Assembly (NCBI GenBank): GCA_002427525.1
Contig: DIRP01000021.1
Span: 1-48,286 of the forward strand
Direction of reading: 5' to 3'
Length of the DNA: 48,286 nucleotides
Origin: Bacteroidales bacterium UBA5433
GTDB lineage: Bacteria > Bacteroidota > Bacteroidia > Bacteroidales > UBA932
Part shown: positions 1 through 8,979 of the stretch, in pieces
Numbering within the stretch: the stretch's first letter is position 1
Layout: each line of letters begins with the position of its first letter
The notes under the pieces: model-generated
The model's database searches: none
What the model was told of the DNA's origin: nothing
What the model saw: only the letters and a program-made list of their open reading frames with translations
Translations under genes and position numbers: made by a program

Positions 1-60
1 GTGGTGCATGGTGGTGCATGGTGGCGTATGGTGGTGCATGCAGCATGCAGCATGGCGGCA
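1..60. repeat. Short tandem repeat at window edge
   Basis: A roughly 10-bp unit, GTGGTGCATG, is repeated about four times with small changes (one copy reads GTGGCGTATG), followed by CAGCATGCAGCATG. The block lies just downstream of the DUF4252 stop codon. It may extend beyond the window. No gene is supported in it; the forward open frame through it runs antisense to the DUF4252 gene. Confidence 0.8.
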
Positions 61-73
61 AATGGCGAATGGG

Positions 74-541
74 CTAGTTTGCTTTGATCAGGGTTTTGAT
101 ATTGTCCGGAGTGATTTTGCCGGAAAGGTAGATGATGGCGAAATCGTCGTAGTCGTCTGCGCAGATGTAAAGGTCTGTGATAAGGGTACCTTGCTTTTGC
201 ATGTACATGATTACTTTATCGTCTCCGTCTTCAATTTCCATGAGAACCTCGAACTCACCGGATTTGATCTGCTTTTCAAAATCTTTTCTCATCTCGGCAA
301 TCACCTTTTGGTTAGAGGTGGAGAGGATATACAGGCCGTCCAGGTTTTGAATGATGCCGGCTACATTTATTTGTGATGATATTTCCAATTCTGAATTATC
401 GCCCATCAGGGAAAACAAGGAGGAGGATATATATACCTTTGAAACCTCTTTGTATCCAGCATATTTTTTGTAAAAGCTACTCTGGCCCCAGGCAGTAACG
501 GCTAGCAAGCAAGTGATGGTAAGTAATATGATCTTTTTCAT
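74..541 (-). CDS. DUF4252 family secreted protein (copy 1)
   Basis: A 155-residue protein with an N-terminal Sec signal peptide (MKKIILLTITCLLAVTAWGQ) and no further membrane segment. Its body resembles the Bacteroidota DUF4252 family: a YKEVSKVYISSSLFSLM-type strand, a DGLYILST strand, then a central helix and acidic loop ending in a strand of the type LYICADDYDDFAIIYLSGKI. The molecular role of the family is not known. The ATG overlaps the stop of the upstream membrane protein by four bases (ATGA), so it is the third gene of the sigma operon. A paralog lies at 1555-2031, upstream of the sigma gene. Family assignment is from recognition of the pattern; export is inferred from the signal peptide. 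Confidence 0.8.
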   Translation of the reverse strand: MKKIILLTITCLLAVTAWGQSSFYKKYAGYKEVSKVYISSSLFSLMGDNSELEISSQINVAGIIQNLDGLYILSTSNQKVIAEMRKDFEKQIKSGEFEVLMEIEDGDDKVIMYMQKQGTLITDLYICADDYDDFAIIYLSGKITPDNIKTLIKAN

Positions 542-1002
542 TGTTCTTTGATTTCAATAAATTTATGGATGGTTTGCAGGGCAGAAAAACTGTTTTGGGT
601 TTCGGATATTTTGCTAAGCCCTTTGTTCATCAGGCATGAAACGTAGTTAAGTACTTCTTCTGTTTCCCGGTATGCTTCATTTACTGTTGCACAGGTATCT
701 TCAGGTATAGCATGCTTGTTATTCTTAGGCAGGAAGATGGCAACTGTAATAGCTAGAATGGCAATTGCTGCTACGGCAGCAATCCTGCGTGCCGTTGGGG
801 TGAGCCTCCGTGAAACAGTAAATTGATGCTTGCGCTTTGCAGTACCTGAACAGGTATTTGTGCTTGCCTTCGCAGTTTCAGTCAGTTGTTCTTGTGCGGT
901 CAGCCGGTCAATGGTGGCAGAGAGTCTGGCTTCCAGGTGTTCGGGAGTTTCTATGCCGTTATAATGCCGGTCAAGGATTTCTTTGATTTTATTTCTTTTC
1001 AT
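538..1002 (-). CDS. Single-pass membrane protein, probable anti-sigma-like partner
   Basis: About 154 residues from an ATG at 1002; the open frame continues to a TTG at 1020, but the ATG is the better start. The N-terminal ~70 residues are charged and probably cytoplasmic (EHLEARLSATIDRL, a short helical segment typical of anti-sigma-type proteins in this phylum). One transmembrane helix follows (RIAAVAAIAILAITVAIFLP), then a ~55-residue periplasmic tail. It overlaps the sigma gene by 14 bp and the downstream DUF4252 gene by 4 bp. No zinc anti-sigma motif is seen. The position directly after an ECF sigma gene suggests that it holds the sigma factor at the membrane, but that is inference from context. 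Confidence 0.6.
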   Translation of the reverse strand: MKRNKIKEILDRHYNGIETPEHLEARLSATIDRLTAQEQLTETAKASTNTCSGTAKRKHQFTVSRRLTPTARRIAAVAAIAILAITVAIFLPKNNKHAIPEDTCATVNEAYRETEEVLNYVSCLMNKGLSKISETQNSFSALQTIHKFIEIKEQ

Positions 1003-1504
1003 AGCCCTGCTGTTTTTCAAATTGTTCCTTTATGTTTTTTAAGGCCCGCGATAATTGAACGCGGATGTTTACCGGATTTAGTCCCGTGAGTTGTCTGATT
1101 TCTTCCAGTGAAAGTTCATTAAAATACCGCATTTTAAATAGTTCTTTTTGTCTTTCAGGTAAAGTCTCAACCAGTTTCACAATTAGGTGTAAGGAATCTT
1201 TATGATCTATACGCTCAGTAGAAATTTCAGAAATAGATGTTTCAGAAGCAGAAATTCCGGTACGTGAAGCTTTGTAGGCAGCTGAGCGTAACAGGTCAAG
1301 GCAAAGGTTCCGTGTAATAGTGGTGGCATAAGCTTTCATGTTGTTGACACCTCCAAGTTTTTCTCGCATATTCCACAATTTCACATAAACATCCTGAACC
1401 ACGTCTTCTGCATTGGGGCCGTTGTTAAGTAACCGATATGCAGTACGGTACAGGTGACCGTGGTAGGGCAGAAAAGTGTCTTTGAAGTGCTGTGGGTCTA
1501 ACAT
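989..1504 (-). CDS. ECF-type RNA polymerase sigma factor
   Basis: A 171-residue sigma-70 family protein starting at the ATG at 1504; the upstream TTG at 1516 would add only MHHS. Region 2 is visible as YRLLNNGPNAEDVVQDVYVKLW (the D-A-E-D-hydrophobic-Q helix) and region 4 as LPERQKELFKMRYFNELSLEEI followed by the recognition helix LNPVNIRVQLSRALKNIKE. Length and the missing regions 1 and 3 are typical of ECF factors. It is the first gene of an operon with a membrane protein and DUF4252. The upstream DNA holds a perfect 21-bp duplication (1505-1546) that probably contains the promoter. The target regulon is not known. Confidence 0.93.
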   Translation of the reverse strand: MLDPQHFKDTFLPYHGHLYRTAYRLLNNGPNAEDVVQDVYVKLWNMREKLGGVNNMKAYATTITRNLCLDLLRSAAYKASRTGISASETSISEISTERIDHKDSLHLIVKLVETLPERQKELFKMRYFNELSLEEIRQLTGLNPVNIRVQLSRALKNIKEQFEKQQGYEKK

Positions 1505-1546
1505 GCTGTGGTGCAAATATTAAGTGCTGTGGTGCAAATATTAAGT
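1505..1546 (-). repeat. Perfect 21-bp direct duplication upstream of the sigma gene
   Basis: The 21-bp unit at 1505-1525 is repeated exactly at 1526-1546. On the minus strand each copy carries AATATTTG, close to the Bacteroidota -7 box TAnnTTTG. The promoter-proximal copy lies only about 10 bases before the ATG, so transcription from it would be almost leaderless; the distal copy would give a leader about 21 bases longer. Confidence 0.75.
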
Positions 1547-1554
1547 GCCGGGGC

Positions 1555-2031
1555 TTATTTCAGGTTTTTTGTATTGTCCGATACCAGTTTATCCATATAG
1601 GCCAAATCGATAAATCCTTTGATTTGTATTAAACAAGGGTCTTCTCCCACACTAACCAATATAAAGTTCCTGATTTTGTTATTGTGTATATCTGCAAATA
1701 TACGCACGTGGTCCTGATTATCTGTAACCTCGGCAAGAAGCTCCAGACCATTTTCAGAGAGCGTAAGGGCTTCTTTTCTGAAAGCTTCTTTCACTTCATG
1801 GTCACATTCATCCAGGGAGAGTACGTTTACAGATTGGATTCCTTTCATAAACTCGGCTTCTTCCCGTGGAACTAATACACGGGCAAGTTTTAGTGCAAAA
1901 CTGCTTACCTGCACATGTTCTGCCTGAGGTTTAGAGGCAAACTGTTTGACTATGTCGTCGTAGCCTTTCTGTGCAAAAGATATCGTTACCGTTCCGAACA
2001 GCAATACAAGTGTTGTACAAATTGTTTTCAT
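1555..2031 (-). CDS. DUF4252 family secreted protein (copy 2)
   Basis: A 158-residue protein with a signal peptide (MKTICTTLVLLFGTVTISFAQ). The body follows the DUF4252 pattern: a VQVSSFALKLARVLVP segment, a central VNVLSLDECD strand, an acidic DNQDHVRIFADIHNNKI loop and a final strand with FILVSVGEDPCLIQIKGFI. It is a diverged paralog of the protein at 74-541. It ends about 50 bp upstream of the sigma gene on the same strand, so read-through into the sigma operon is possible, although the duplicated promoter-like block lies between. Pairs of DUF4252 genes around an ECF sigma factor recur in this phylum; their biochemical function is unknown. Confidence 0.78.
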   Translation of the reverse strand: MKTICTTLVLLFGTVTISFAQKGYDDIVKQFASKPQAEHVQVSSFALKLARVLVPREEAEFMKGIQSVNVLSLDECDHEVKEAFRKEALTLSENGLELLAEVTDNQDHVRIFADIHNNKIRNFILVSVGEDPCLIQIKGFIDLAYMDKLVSDNTKNLK

Positions 2032-2375
2032 AGCGATTTTTTATTCATTTCAACTATAAGACGGAACCAGCCGTGAATTGTTACGTAGCATTTGGCGCGC
2101 CAGGTTGAACCCGGCATAGATGAAAAAAAATTGTGGTTTAAAAAAAAATGTCTACATTACCAACGTTTTTGTGCCGGAAGCCTACTAGTAATATTATATA
2201 TCCTATTTCTTAATTATGCATTTCGACCCTTCGTCTTTTATGATTGAAAAGTCGTTTACACCGGCAGTTAAACTATCTGCTTACTACAAAATCCCCTTTT
2301 TTTAAAGAGGGTTTTTTTTGTCCTTACGTTCTTACGTTTTTTTATTTAACCATTTCTCAACCTAATTAAACTATT
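2032..2375. other. Divergent intergenic region with solo palindrome
   Basis: About 340 bp between the divergent DUF4252 and SusC genes. It contains the 8-bp palindrome GGCGCGCC at 2094-2101 in the context ACGTAGCATTTGGCGCGCC, which resembles the arms of the repeat family seen at 6940, 10861 and 47002. A-rich runs follow (2125-2150), then a C-rich/T-rich stretch (2288-2321) that could form a weak hairpin ahead of a T run. No open frame here is convincing. Confidence 0.6.
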
Positions 2376-5300
2376 ATGGAGATGTTTAAACGAACTATTT
2401 TGCTCCTGTGCGTTATGTCTGTATCTGTGATGCAGTTATTCGCACAAGTAAGAGTTACCGGAAAGGTAACTGACGCTGCTGAGGGTTCTGCAATTCCATT
2501 CGTTTCTGTGGTGATCAAAGGAACCACAACAGGTGTATCGGCAGATGTCAACGGTCTGTACACGATCACCAATGTTCCCGCAGATGCAACACTCATTTTC
2601 TCCAGCATTGGTTATGAGACCTTTGAGGTCGCCATAAACAACCGTGCAGAGATTAACGTTTCCCTCATTCAACAGGCTGTGGGCCTGGATCAGGTACTTG
2701 TAGTAGCCTATGGTACAACTACAAAAGGGTCGTATTCCGGTTCTGCTACCCAGCTCCGACAAGAAACCTTCAAGGATGCTCCTGTAATCAGCTTTGAGCA
2801 AGCAATTGGAGGTACTATTCCGGGTGTGCAGATTGCCCAAAAATCGGGACAACCCGGGTCACTTCCTGAAATACGCATCCGCGGTTTCGGCTCTTTTAAT
2901 GCCGGGAATGACCCCTTGTATGTAATAGACGGTGTACCTGCTACAAGCGGTGACTGGAGCTCGGAAAATATCTACACCAGCTCTATGAACTTCCTGAATC
3001 CGAGTGATATTGAGTCTATTACCATTCTTAAAGACGCGGCTGCATCTTCCCTTTACGGTTCACGTGCATCGAATGGAGTGATTCTTATTACAACCAAAAA
3101 AGGAAGGCCGGGAAAAGTTTTAACAACCTTTAAATCGCATGTTGGCTTTTCTTATTTTGCAATGAATAATTATCCCCTGGTAACAGAAGAAGAAGGCGAG
3201 ATGCTTACCAGAGAGGCCTGGTACAATTACGGAACAGACAACCCCACGCAATGGCAGAGCTACGGCTCTCTGGATAGTTATGTAGACGCCATGGCAGAAA
3301 AATATTATCCTTCACGTAAGAGCAACCTGATTTATACTAAGTGGGAAGATGAACTTTTCCGTACGTCCGTTTCACAGAACTACGAACTTTCTGTATCGGG
3401 CGGAAACGAAAAATCAAAAGTTTTTGCATCCCTTGCTTACAACTATGATAAGGGAATTAACGTTATTCAATATTTAAGAAGGTACACAGCCAATATTAAC
3501 GCAGAACATCAGATGAACAAATACCTGAAAGTAGGAGGCTCTTTCCAATTTTCAGATCAGATGCAAAGCGGACACCAGGATGGTCAGGCTAAGGATAACG
3601 TTTTCTACCTCTGGAAAGTGCACCTTACCCCCCGCTGGCCTTTTAAATACGACGACGGTTCGTACTGGCAGGAATTCTACGGAAGCGGAACTCGGGTCAA
3701 CCCCGTGCCCCAATTCCATTTGCAGATTAATGATGCTACCCAAATGCGTATCATGTTAAAAGGATGGGTAGAGCTTAATATAACGAAAGACTTGAAAATC
3801 AAGAGCATTGTAAGTAAAGACTATTTGAAAATGCACGACCGCTTTCATTGGCTCTACGGACACATTAACTTTACTGCTTATGGAGAGGGATATGCATCTG
3901 ACAGACACCGGTTTGTTGACAAAATGGTCAGTTCCACGGTAGCCACGTATTACAAATCTTTTGGAGAACATAATATTTCGTTAATGGCCGGTTGGGAGGC
4001 TGAAAGGGATGAGTGGTTGTACACACGACTCGCCAAGATTGACTTCTCCAACTACGGAGCCACAGAATCGGCACTAGCCTCTAACTTTGAGTCGGGGTAC
4101 ACGTACAGAAGCCTGGCCAACCTGCTTTCTTTTGTTAGCAGCTTCAGCTACGATTACAACAACAGGTATTATGTTTCGGCCTCTTACCGCAGGGACGGAT
4201 CTTCCAGATTGGGTCCCGATACGCGGTGGGGTGATTTCTGGTCTGTCTCGGGTTCCTGGAGAGTAAGTAACGAGGCATTCCTTAGGAATGTATACTGGGT
4301 GAATGACCTGAGAATCCGCGGTTCATACGGGACAAGCGGGAACCTTCCATCCGACAGGTTTGGTTACATGGCTACTTTTGCTTACGGACTCTACGGAGAC
4401 CAGGCTGCAGGATATCCCGAGAACCTGGCCAACAAAGACTTAACCTGGGAAAAGAACCATAACTGGAACATTGGACTGGATGCCCGTCTTTTTGACAGGT
4501 TTGATTTTGTTGCCGAGTATTACAACAAGACTACGTTAGATTTGTTACTCAATGCAACGGTTCCCTCCACTACCGGGTTCAGCAGTGCCTTGCGCAATAT
4601 TGGTTCTATGCGTAACACAGGCGTTGAATTAGCGCTTAATGTTGACATTATCAAGCGCAAAGATATGTTGTTCCAAGTCGGAGCCAACTGGGCAACCCTC
4701 CACAACGAGGTGCTGTCACTTTCCGAAGAAGGGGAACAAATCGTAAGCAGGCCCCATATCCGGAAAGCCGGTTATTCCATGTACCAGTACTATACACGTG
4801 AATATTACGGTGTAGATCCGCAAACAGGTATGCCGCGTTATTATTCCAATGCAATACTTCCGGACGGCACACGTGACAAAACTTTGGTTAACAGGGCTCA
4901 GGCCTCTTCTACCATCCTGGAAGGCATGACAGCCATCCCCAAAGGATTTGGAGGAGTCAACTTTGTCTTCTCGTACAAATCTCTTTCAGCCTCTATGGGC
5001 TGGACGTACAAGTACGGACATTATATTTGGGATGACGGTACAGACAGTTTGAACGATGACGGATACAACTCCTATACCAACAACTCTAAAGACCAGCTCA
5101 ACAGATGGCAAAAACCCGGTGATATTACCGACGTACCACGCAGGGTTGCAGGGAATACGCATGGCGGTTACTACGACTCGAGCCGTGCTCTTAAGAAGGG
5201 AGACTATTTAAGATTGAAAAACCTTACCGTCTCGTGGAGCCTGCCGCAGAATCTGCTAAGCAAAGCACGGATATCCAATGCAAGGGTCTATGTATCCGGA

Positions 5301-5420
5301 CTCAATCTTTTGACATTTACCGGACTGAATTTTGATCCCGAAGTTCAAGCCAACGGTTATTATAATTTCACATTCCCGGCTGTCCGTACCGTTACATTAG
5401 GTTTGGAAATAGCATTATAA
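2376..5420 (+). CDS. SusC/RagA-type TonB-linked outer-membrane protein
   Basis: A 1014-residue outer-membrane transporter of the SusC/RagA family. A signal peptide (residues 1-24, ending LFAQ) is followed by a carboxypeptidase-regulatory-like beta domain (~25-100, beginning VRVTGKVTD), a plug domain (~105-235) with the family marks RIRGFGSFNAGNDPLYVIDG and LKDAAASSLYGSRASNGVI, and a long C-terminal beta barrel. The final residues (TVTLGLEIAL) look like a barrel-closing strand. ATG at 2382 is a possible alternative start. A SusD gene follows after 18 bp, so the two form an import complex for a glycan or peptide; the substrate cannot be read from sequence, and no glycoside hydrolase or peptidase gene is adjacent. 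Confidence 0.96.
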   Translation: MEMFKRTILLLCVMSVSVMQLFAQVRVTGKVTDAAEGSAIPFVSVVIKGTTTGVSADVNGLYTITNVPADATLIFSSIGYETFEVAINNRAEINVSLIQQAVGLDQVLVVAYGTTTKGSYSGSATQLRQETFKDAPVISFEQAIGGTIPGVQIAQKSGQPGSLPEIRIRGFGSFNAGNDPLYVIDGVPATSGDWSSENIYTSSMNFLNPSDIESITILKDAAASSLYGSRASNGVILITTKKGRPGKVLTTFKSHVGFSYFAMNNYPLVTEEEGEMLTREAWYNYGTDNPTQWQSYGSLDSYVDAMAEKYYPSRKSNLIYTKWEDELFRTSVSQNYELSVSGGNEKSKVFASLAYNYDKGINVIQYLRRYTANINAEHQMNKYLKVGGSFQFSDQMQSGHQDGQAKDNVFYLWKVHLTPRWPFKYDDGSYWQEFYGSGTRVNPVPQFHLQINDATQMRIMLKGWVELNITKDLKIKSIVSKDYLKMHDRFHWLYGHINFTAYGEGYASDRHRFVDKMVSSTVATYYKSFGEHNISLMAGWEAERDEWLYTRLAKIDFSNYGATESALASNFESGYTYRSLANLLSFVSSFSYDYNNRYYVSASYRRDGSSRLGPDTRWGDFWSVSGSWRVSNEAFLRNVYWVNDLRIRGSYGTSGNLPSDRFGYMATFAYGLYGDQAAGYPENLANKDLTWEKNHNWNIGLDARLFDRFDFVAEYYNKTTLDLLLNATVPSTTGFSSALRNIGSMRNTGVELALNVDIIKRKDMLFQVGANWATLHNEVLSLSEEGEQIVSRPHIRKAGYSMYQYYTREYYGVDPQTGMPRYYSNAILPDGTRDKTLVNRAQASSTILEGMTAIPKGFGGVNFVFSYKSLSASMGWTYKYGHYIWDDGTDSLNDDGYNSYTNNSKDQLNRWQKPGDITDVPRRVAGNTHGGYYDSSRALKKGDYLRLKNLTVSWSLPQNLLSKARISNARVYVSGLNLLTFTGLNFDPEVQANGYYNFTFPAVRTVTLGLEIAL

Positions 5421-5438
5421 CATATAAAAAATAGAGTT

Positions 5439-6899
5439 ATGAAAAGATATGTTTTAAATATACTGTGGTTGCCGGTTTTGTTCTTCATGCTTTCCTCTTG
5501 TGAAGGATTTCTTGATACACGGCCTACCAACAAGGTGGTTGCAGAAACTGCAATGCAAACCCTTTACGATGCCAACGTAGCAGTCAATGGTCTGTACAAA
5601 GACATGAAATATCAGGACTATTACGGCGGCATGATGCAGCTGTTGGGTGACCAACGCGGAGATAACATCCAGCCAAGGATGATGAGTACAGGCTGGGTGC
5701 AGGTTTACACACTTGGATACGATTCAGAAGCTACCACGTATTTCTCACTTTGGAGCAGGTGTTACCAGACCATTATGCGTTGCAACACCTTAATTGAAAA
5801 CCTGGGGAAATTAGAAGTTTCTTCTGCCTCGGACATTGCTAAAAAGAACGATTACCTGGGCCAGGCCCATACCGTAAGAGCTCTTGTTTATTTTGATTTG
5901 GCACGTTGTTACGGGTATCCCTATATGAAAGACAACGGAGCCTCGTTGGGAGCCGTACTTATTGAAGAACTCACCGGCCCCAACGACTCCAAACAACCCA
6001 GAAGTACTGTAGCTGCAACGTATGCTTTGGTTTTGCAGGACATTTCTACGGCATTGCCACTACTTTCCAAATTAACCAATACGGGTCACTTCAACTATTG
6101 GGCAGCTAAATTGCTGCAAGCCAGGGTGTACCTGTATAAAGGCGAATGGAACAACGCCTATGCAGCTGCCAAAGAAGTTATTGACGGCTCTCCTTACACC
6201 TTGGTGTCCAGAGATGATTACATCCAATACTGGGAAAAAGAGGGGGCTTCGGAAACCATCCTGGAATTGTTTGTATCGCCGCAATCGGGTATTGACTCGG
6301 ACGGAGGTTACGTGTCGTACTGGCACAACCTGTGGCACGGAGCTCCGTCAGCCGGAGCCACGTTGATTCCCACATTAAGCTGGATTGACCTGATTCAGAG
6401 CGAGCCGGGTGACATACGTGCCGAGTTTGTAAGGTACGACTCGCAATACGACAGCAGCAAACCCTGGTTCAGTAAATTCCCGGGCAACGGAGGTACGAAC
6501 TTCCGGTACAACAACCCAAAACTTTTCAGGCTTGCCGAGGCGTATCTGATTGCAGCCGAAGGTGCTTTAAAGGGTAGTGGCGGAGCTGCGGTGGCCAGCG
6601 GGTACTTAAATACCATACGCAAAAGGGCCAATCCTTCTGTGGCCGATGTGGTAGCTACGGATGACCTGATCCAGATAGAACGCCGCAAAGAGCTGGTTGG
6701 CGAAGGCCACCGTTTCTTTGACCAAATGCGTTTGGGCAAACCTATGGTCCGCCTGGATGGCGATGGCTATAACTTTGCGGAATCTGTAGGATGCCCCGGA
6801 AGTGTAACCTGGGATTATTTTAAGGTAGTTCTTCCTATTTCACATACGGAAAGAAAATTCTACCCCGAGCTCCAACAAAATCCCGGATATACAGAATAA
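5439..6899 (+). CDS. RagB/SusD family surface lipoprotein
   Basis: A 486-residue SusD-like nutrient-binding lipoprotein. The N-terminus has a lipobox (LSSCEGF, Cys at residue ~21) for outer-membrane anchoring. Typical family segments are FLDTRPTNKV, the TPR-like LGQAHTVRALVYFDLARCYG, and the C-terminal YLNTIRKRAN and IQIERRKELVGEGHRFFDQMRLG motifs. It pairs with the SusC barrel just upstream, forming the lid of the transporter. The length is at the short end of the usual range (about 480-650). A GC-rich hairpin followed by TTTT at 6940-6973 probably terminates this transcript. Confidence 0.96.
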   Translation: MKRYVLNILWLPVLFFMLSSCEGFLDTRPTNKVVAETAMQTLYDANVAVNGLYKDMKYQDYYGGMMQLLGDQRGDNIQPRMMSTGWVQVYTLGYDSEATTYFSLWSRCYQTIMRCNTLIENLGKLEVSSASDIAKKNDYLGQAHTVRALVYFDLARCYGYPYMKDNGASLGAVLIEELTGPNDSKQPRSTVAATYALVLQDISTALPLLSKLTNTGHFNYWAAKLLQARVYLYKGEWNNAYAAAKEVIDGSPYTLVSRDDYIQYWEKEGASETILELFVSPQSGIDSDGGYVSYWHNLWHGAPSAGATLIPTLSWIDLIQSEPGDIRAEFVRYDSQYDSSKPWFSKFPGNGGTNFRYNNPKLFRLAEAYLIAAEGALKGSGGAAVASGYLNTIRKRANPSVADVVATDDLIQIERRKELVGEGHRFFDQMRLGKPMVRLDGDGYNFAESVGCPGSVTWDYFKVVLPISHTERKFYPELQQNPGYTE

Positions 6900-6939
6900 T
6901 CGCAATACGGTAAGTACGTAGCGCAGTAGCGCGTAGCAT

Positions 6940-6974
6940 GTGGCGCGACACATCTGATGTATCGCGCCACTTTT
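6940..6974 (+). terminator. GC-rich hairpin terminator, solo arm of the GGCGCG repeat family
   Basis: Bases 6940-6954 pair with 6956-6970 with one mismatch, giving a 15-bp stem from GTGGCGCG to CGCGCCAC, followed by TTTT. It lies 40 bp after the SusD stop and fits a Rho-independent terminator. Its ACATCTGATGT core is shared with both arms of the large element at 47002-47128, so it looks like a solo copy of one arm. The flanking sequence GTAGCGCAGTAGCGCGTAGC is a small internal repeat. Confidence 0.75.
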
Positions 6975-7020
6975 GTCTGTTCTCATTTATTTTTATATTT
7001 GTTGGTTGTCCGGAGGAAGT

Positions 7021-8727
7021 ATGAAAAAATTCTATCTGTTCGTCTTACTATGTCTTGCTGCTGTTTTATCAACAGCCTGTCATAAGTCTTCCACACTCAG
7101 CCGTATTACACTTCCTGCCATAGACAGCCTGTTGCAAGACAACCCGGACAGTGCTTATAATGCTTTGGCCGATATACCTGTGAAGAGCATTTATAGCCGT
7201 CGTGACAGGGCGTATTATGCCCTTTTGCTCACACAGGCACGTCTTAAAAATTACCTGCCCTTAAACGACGATTCCCTTATCAATGTGGCCGTTACTTATT
7301 ATAAAGGGAAGAAGGATTATGAAAAGTTTGCCAAAGCCCTGCTGTACAAAGGCATTTGTATAGAAGAAAGCAATGATCCGCAAAAAGCCATAGAAATTTA
7401 CGCCCAGGCAGAACAAGTTGCTTTGCAGACAGATGATTACCTTACCTTGGGCCTCATTAATTCGCAAATGGCCTGGCTCTATCAAAGAATATATATTGAA
7501 AACCAGGTGGACATTGAAAGGTATAAGAAAGCTATTTTTTATTTCCAAAAGGCAGGTCACAAAAGAAACGAGTACTCGGCTGCCAGTTTACTGGGGCAAA
7601 AATACCGAATAACATCACAGTTGGACAGTGCTTACCATTATCTGGAATTGGCGATTGAACTGGCGCGGGAAATGAAAGACAGTGTTGCCTTGTTTCACAA
7701 CTATACGATGTTGGCCAGCACGTACTTAATTGATGAAAATTACATGCGTTCAAAAGAACTGGCCCTTTATGTTGTAGAGAATCACGGTAACATAAAAATT
7801 CCAAGCGAAACATACCATAGCCTTATCAGAACTTACGCGCGTATGGATATGCCTGATTCTGCCCGTTACTATTATAATATGGTAAACCAGGAAGGTCAGT
7901 TGCCGGGAAAAAGCCATAGAATTATGCTAACGCTGGCCGAGGTTTTGAAAGCCGAGGGAGACTTTGAGCAGGCGTTGTTCTATACGGAACAATCTCATGC
8001 TTTGGCAGATTCTATCATTGATGCCTCGCGACGTACGGATCTGTATGAAATTGAAAACAGGTACAACAACCAGCGTCTGGAAAACATCAACCAGCGTCTG
8101 ACCTACCGGACACGCATAAACAGCTTTCTGATTGCAGTCATCAGCCTGGTTGCGGTAATAATTATTATCATTTTTTTGGTGATTATAGACAAGAAACACA
8201 ACGACATCAACGAAAAAATAGCTTTTATTGAACAGCTGAAGACAGAAACAACTTTGTACAACAACACGTTGTTGGAAAAACTGGACAAACAGAACATGGT
8301 GGAAACACAATTGAAAGAGGTTCTGGAAAAGAGGATCCAAACCATTCGGGAATTGATTGACCTGTCTTACAGGTATGGCGGATTGCCGGATACGTTTATA
8401 AAACAATTTAATAAAACAATGAACATCAACCGGTTGAGTGAAGGTGCCCTGGATGATTTAAGCGAGGTAGTCAATGCCAAATACAACGGGGTGGTAGATT
8501 ACCTGGTAAAAAAACATCCCGACATGAGCGAAGACGATGTGGATCTGGTCTGTTTGCTTTGTTGCGGGTTTTCAGCAACAGAAATGAGTGTTTTTTATAA
8601 CCACAGCAACGGGAAATCTATTTATTCCCGCAAAAGAAGGCTGGCCATCAAGCTGGGATTGGACATGTCTCTGGATGAATATGTAACTGAAAGTTTACAC
8701 CATTGCCAAACACAAAGCACGTATTAA
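7021..8727 (+). CDS. TPR membrane protein with C-terminal DNA-binding-like domain
   Basis: 568 residues from the ATG at 7021, which has a good ribosome site (CGGAGGAAGT); the frame opens earlier at a TTG (6973), which is less likely. The N-terminus is signal-like with a lipobox (LSTACH). Several TPR helices follow (~40-340; ALLYKGICIEESNDPQKAIEIYAQAEQVAL is one), then a strong transmembrane helix (~375-395, FLIAVISLVAVIIIIIFLVII), a coiled coil, and a C-terminal ~100 residues ending in VDLVCLLCCGFSATEMSVF, NGKSIYSRKRRLAIKLGL, which resembles a LuxR-like helix-turn-helix. Such one-piece regulators are common in Bacteroidales. It follows the SusCD pair and may control it or the genes downstream; that is inference. 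Confidence 0.8.
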   Translation: MKKFYLFVLLCLAAVLSTACHKSSTLSRITLPAIDSLLQDNPDSAYNALADIPVKSIYSRRDRAYYALLLTQARLKNYLPLNDDSLINVAVTYYKGKKDYEKFAKALLYKGICIEESNDPQKAIEIYAQAEQVALQTDDYLTLGLINSQMAWLYQRIYIENQVDIERYKKAIFYFQKAGHKRNEYSAASLLGQKYRITSQLDSAYHYLELAIELAREMKDSVALFHNYTMLASTYLIDENYMRSKELALYVVENHGNIKIPSETYHSLIRTYARMDMPDSARYYYNMVNQEGQLPGKSHRIMLTLAEVLKAEGDFEQALFYTEQSHALADSIIDASRRTDLYEIENRYNNQRLENINQRLTYRTRINSFLIAVISLVAVIIIIIFLVIIDKKHNDINEKIAFIEQLKTETTLYNNTLLEKLDKQNMVETQLKEVLEKRIQTIRELIDLSYRYGGLPDTFIKQFNKTMNINRLSEGALDDLSEVVNAKYNGVVDYLVKKHPDMSEDDVDLVCLLCCGFSATEMSVFYNHSNGKSIYSRKRRLAIKLGLDMSLDEYVTESLHHCQTQSTY

Positions 8728-8979
8728 TTACGTATTAAAACCATCTATTGCACAGATAAACAGCCTGTTACACGACTGTCAAATGGCGTAAAACACTAAG
8801 TGTCAGATAGTCAAAGAGTTACAGGGTAAGTTTTTTGTGCTGACTTTAAATATTTTTAGCTACCTGATAATCAATTAAATACAGGTGCGGTGCTGACTAT
8901 ATTTTAATGTGTTTTCTTATGAAGAACGGCTGAAAGCCGTTATCTTTGTTCAGATGCAAACGAACTAAGAACAACTATT

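Noticed and set aside
6973..7020. Longer N-terminus of the TPR protein from a TTG
   Set aside because: The ATG at 7021 has a strong ribosome site and begins a proper signal/lipobox sequence; the upstream codons lie partly in the terminator hairpin.
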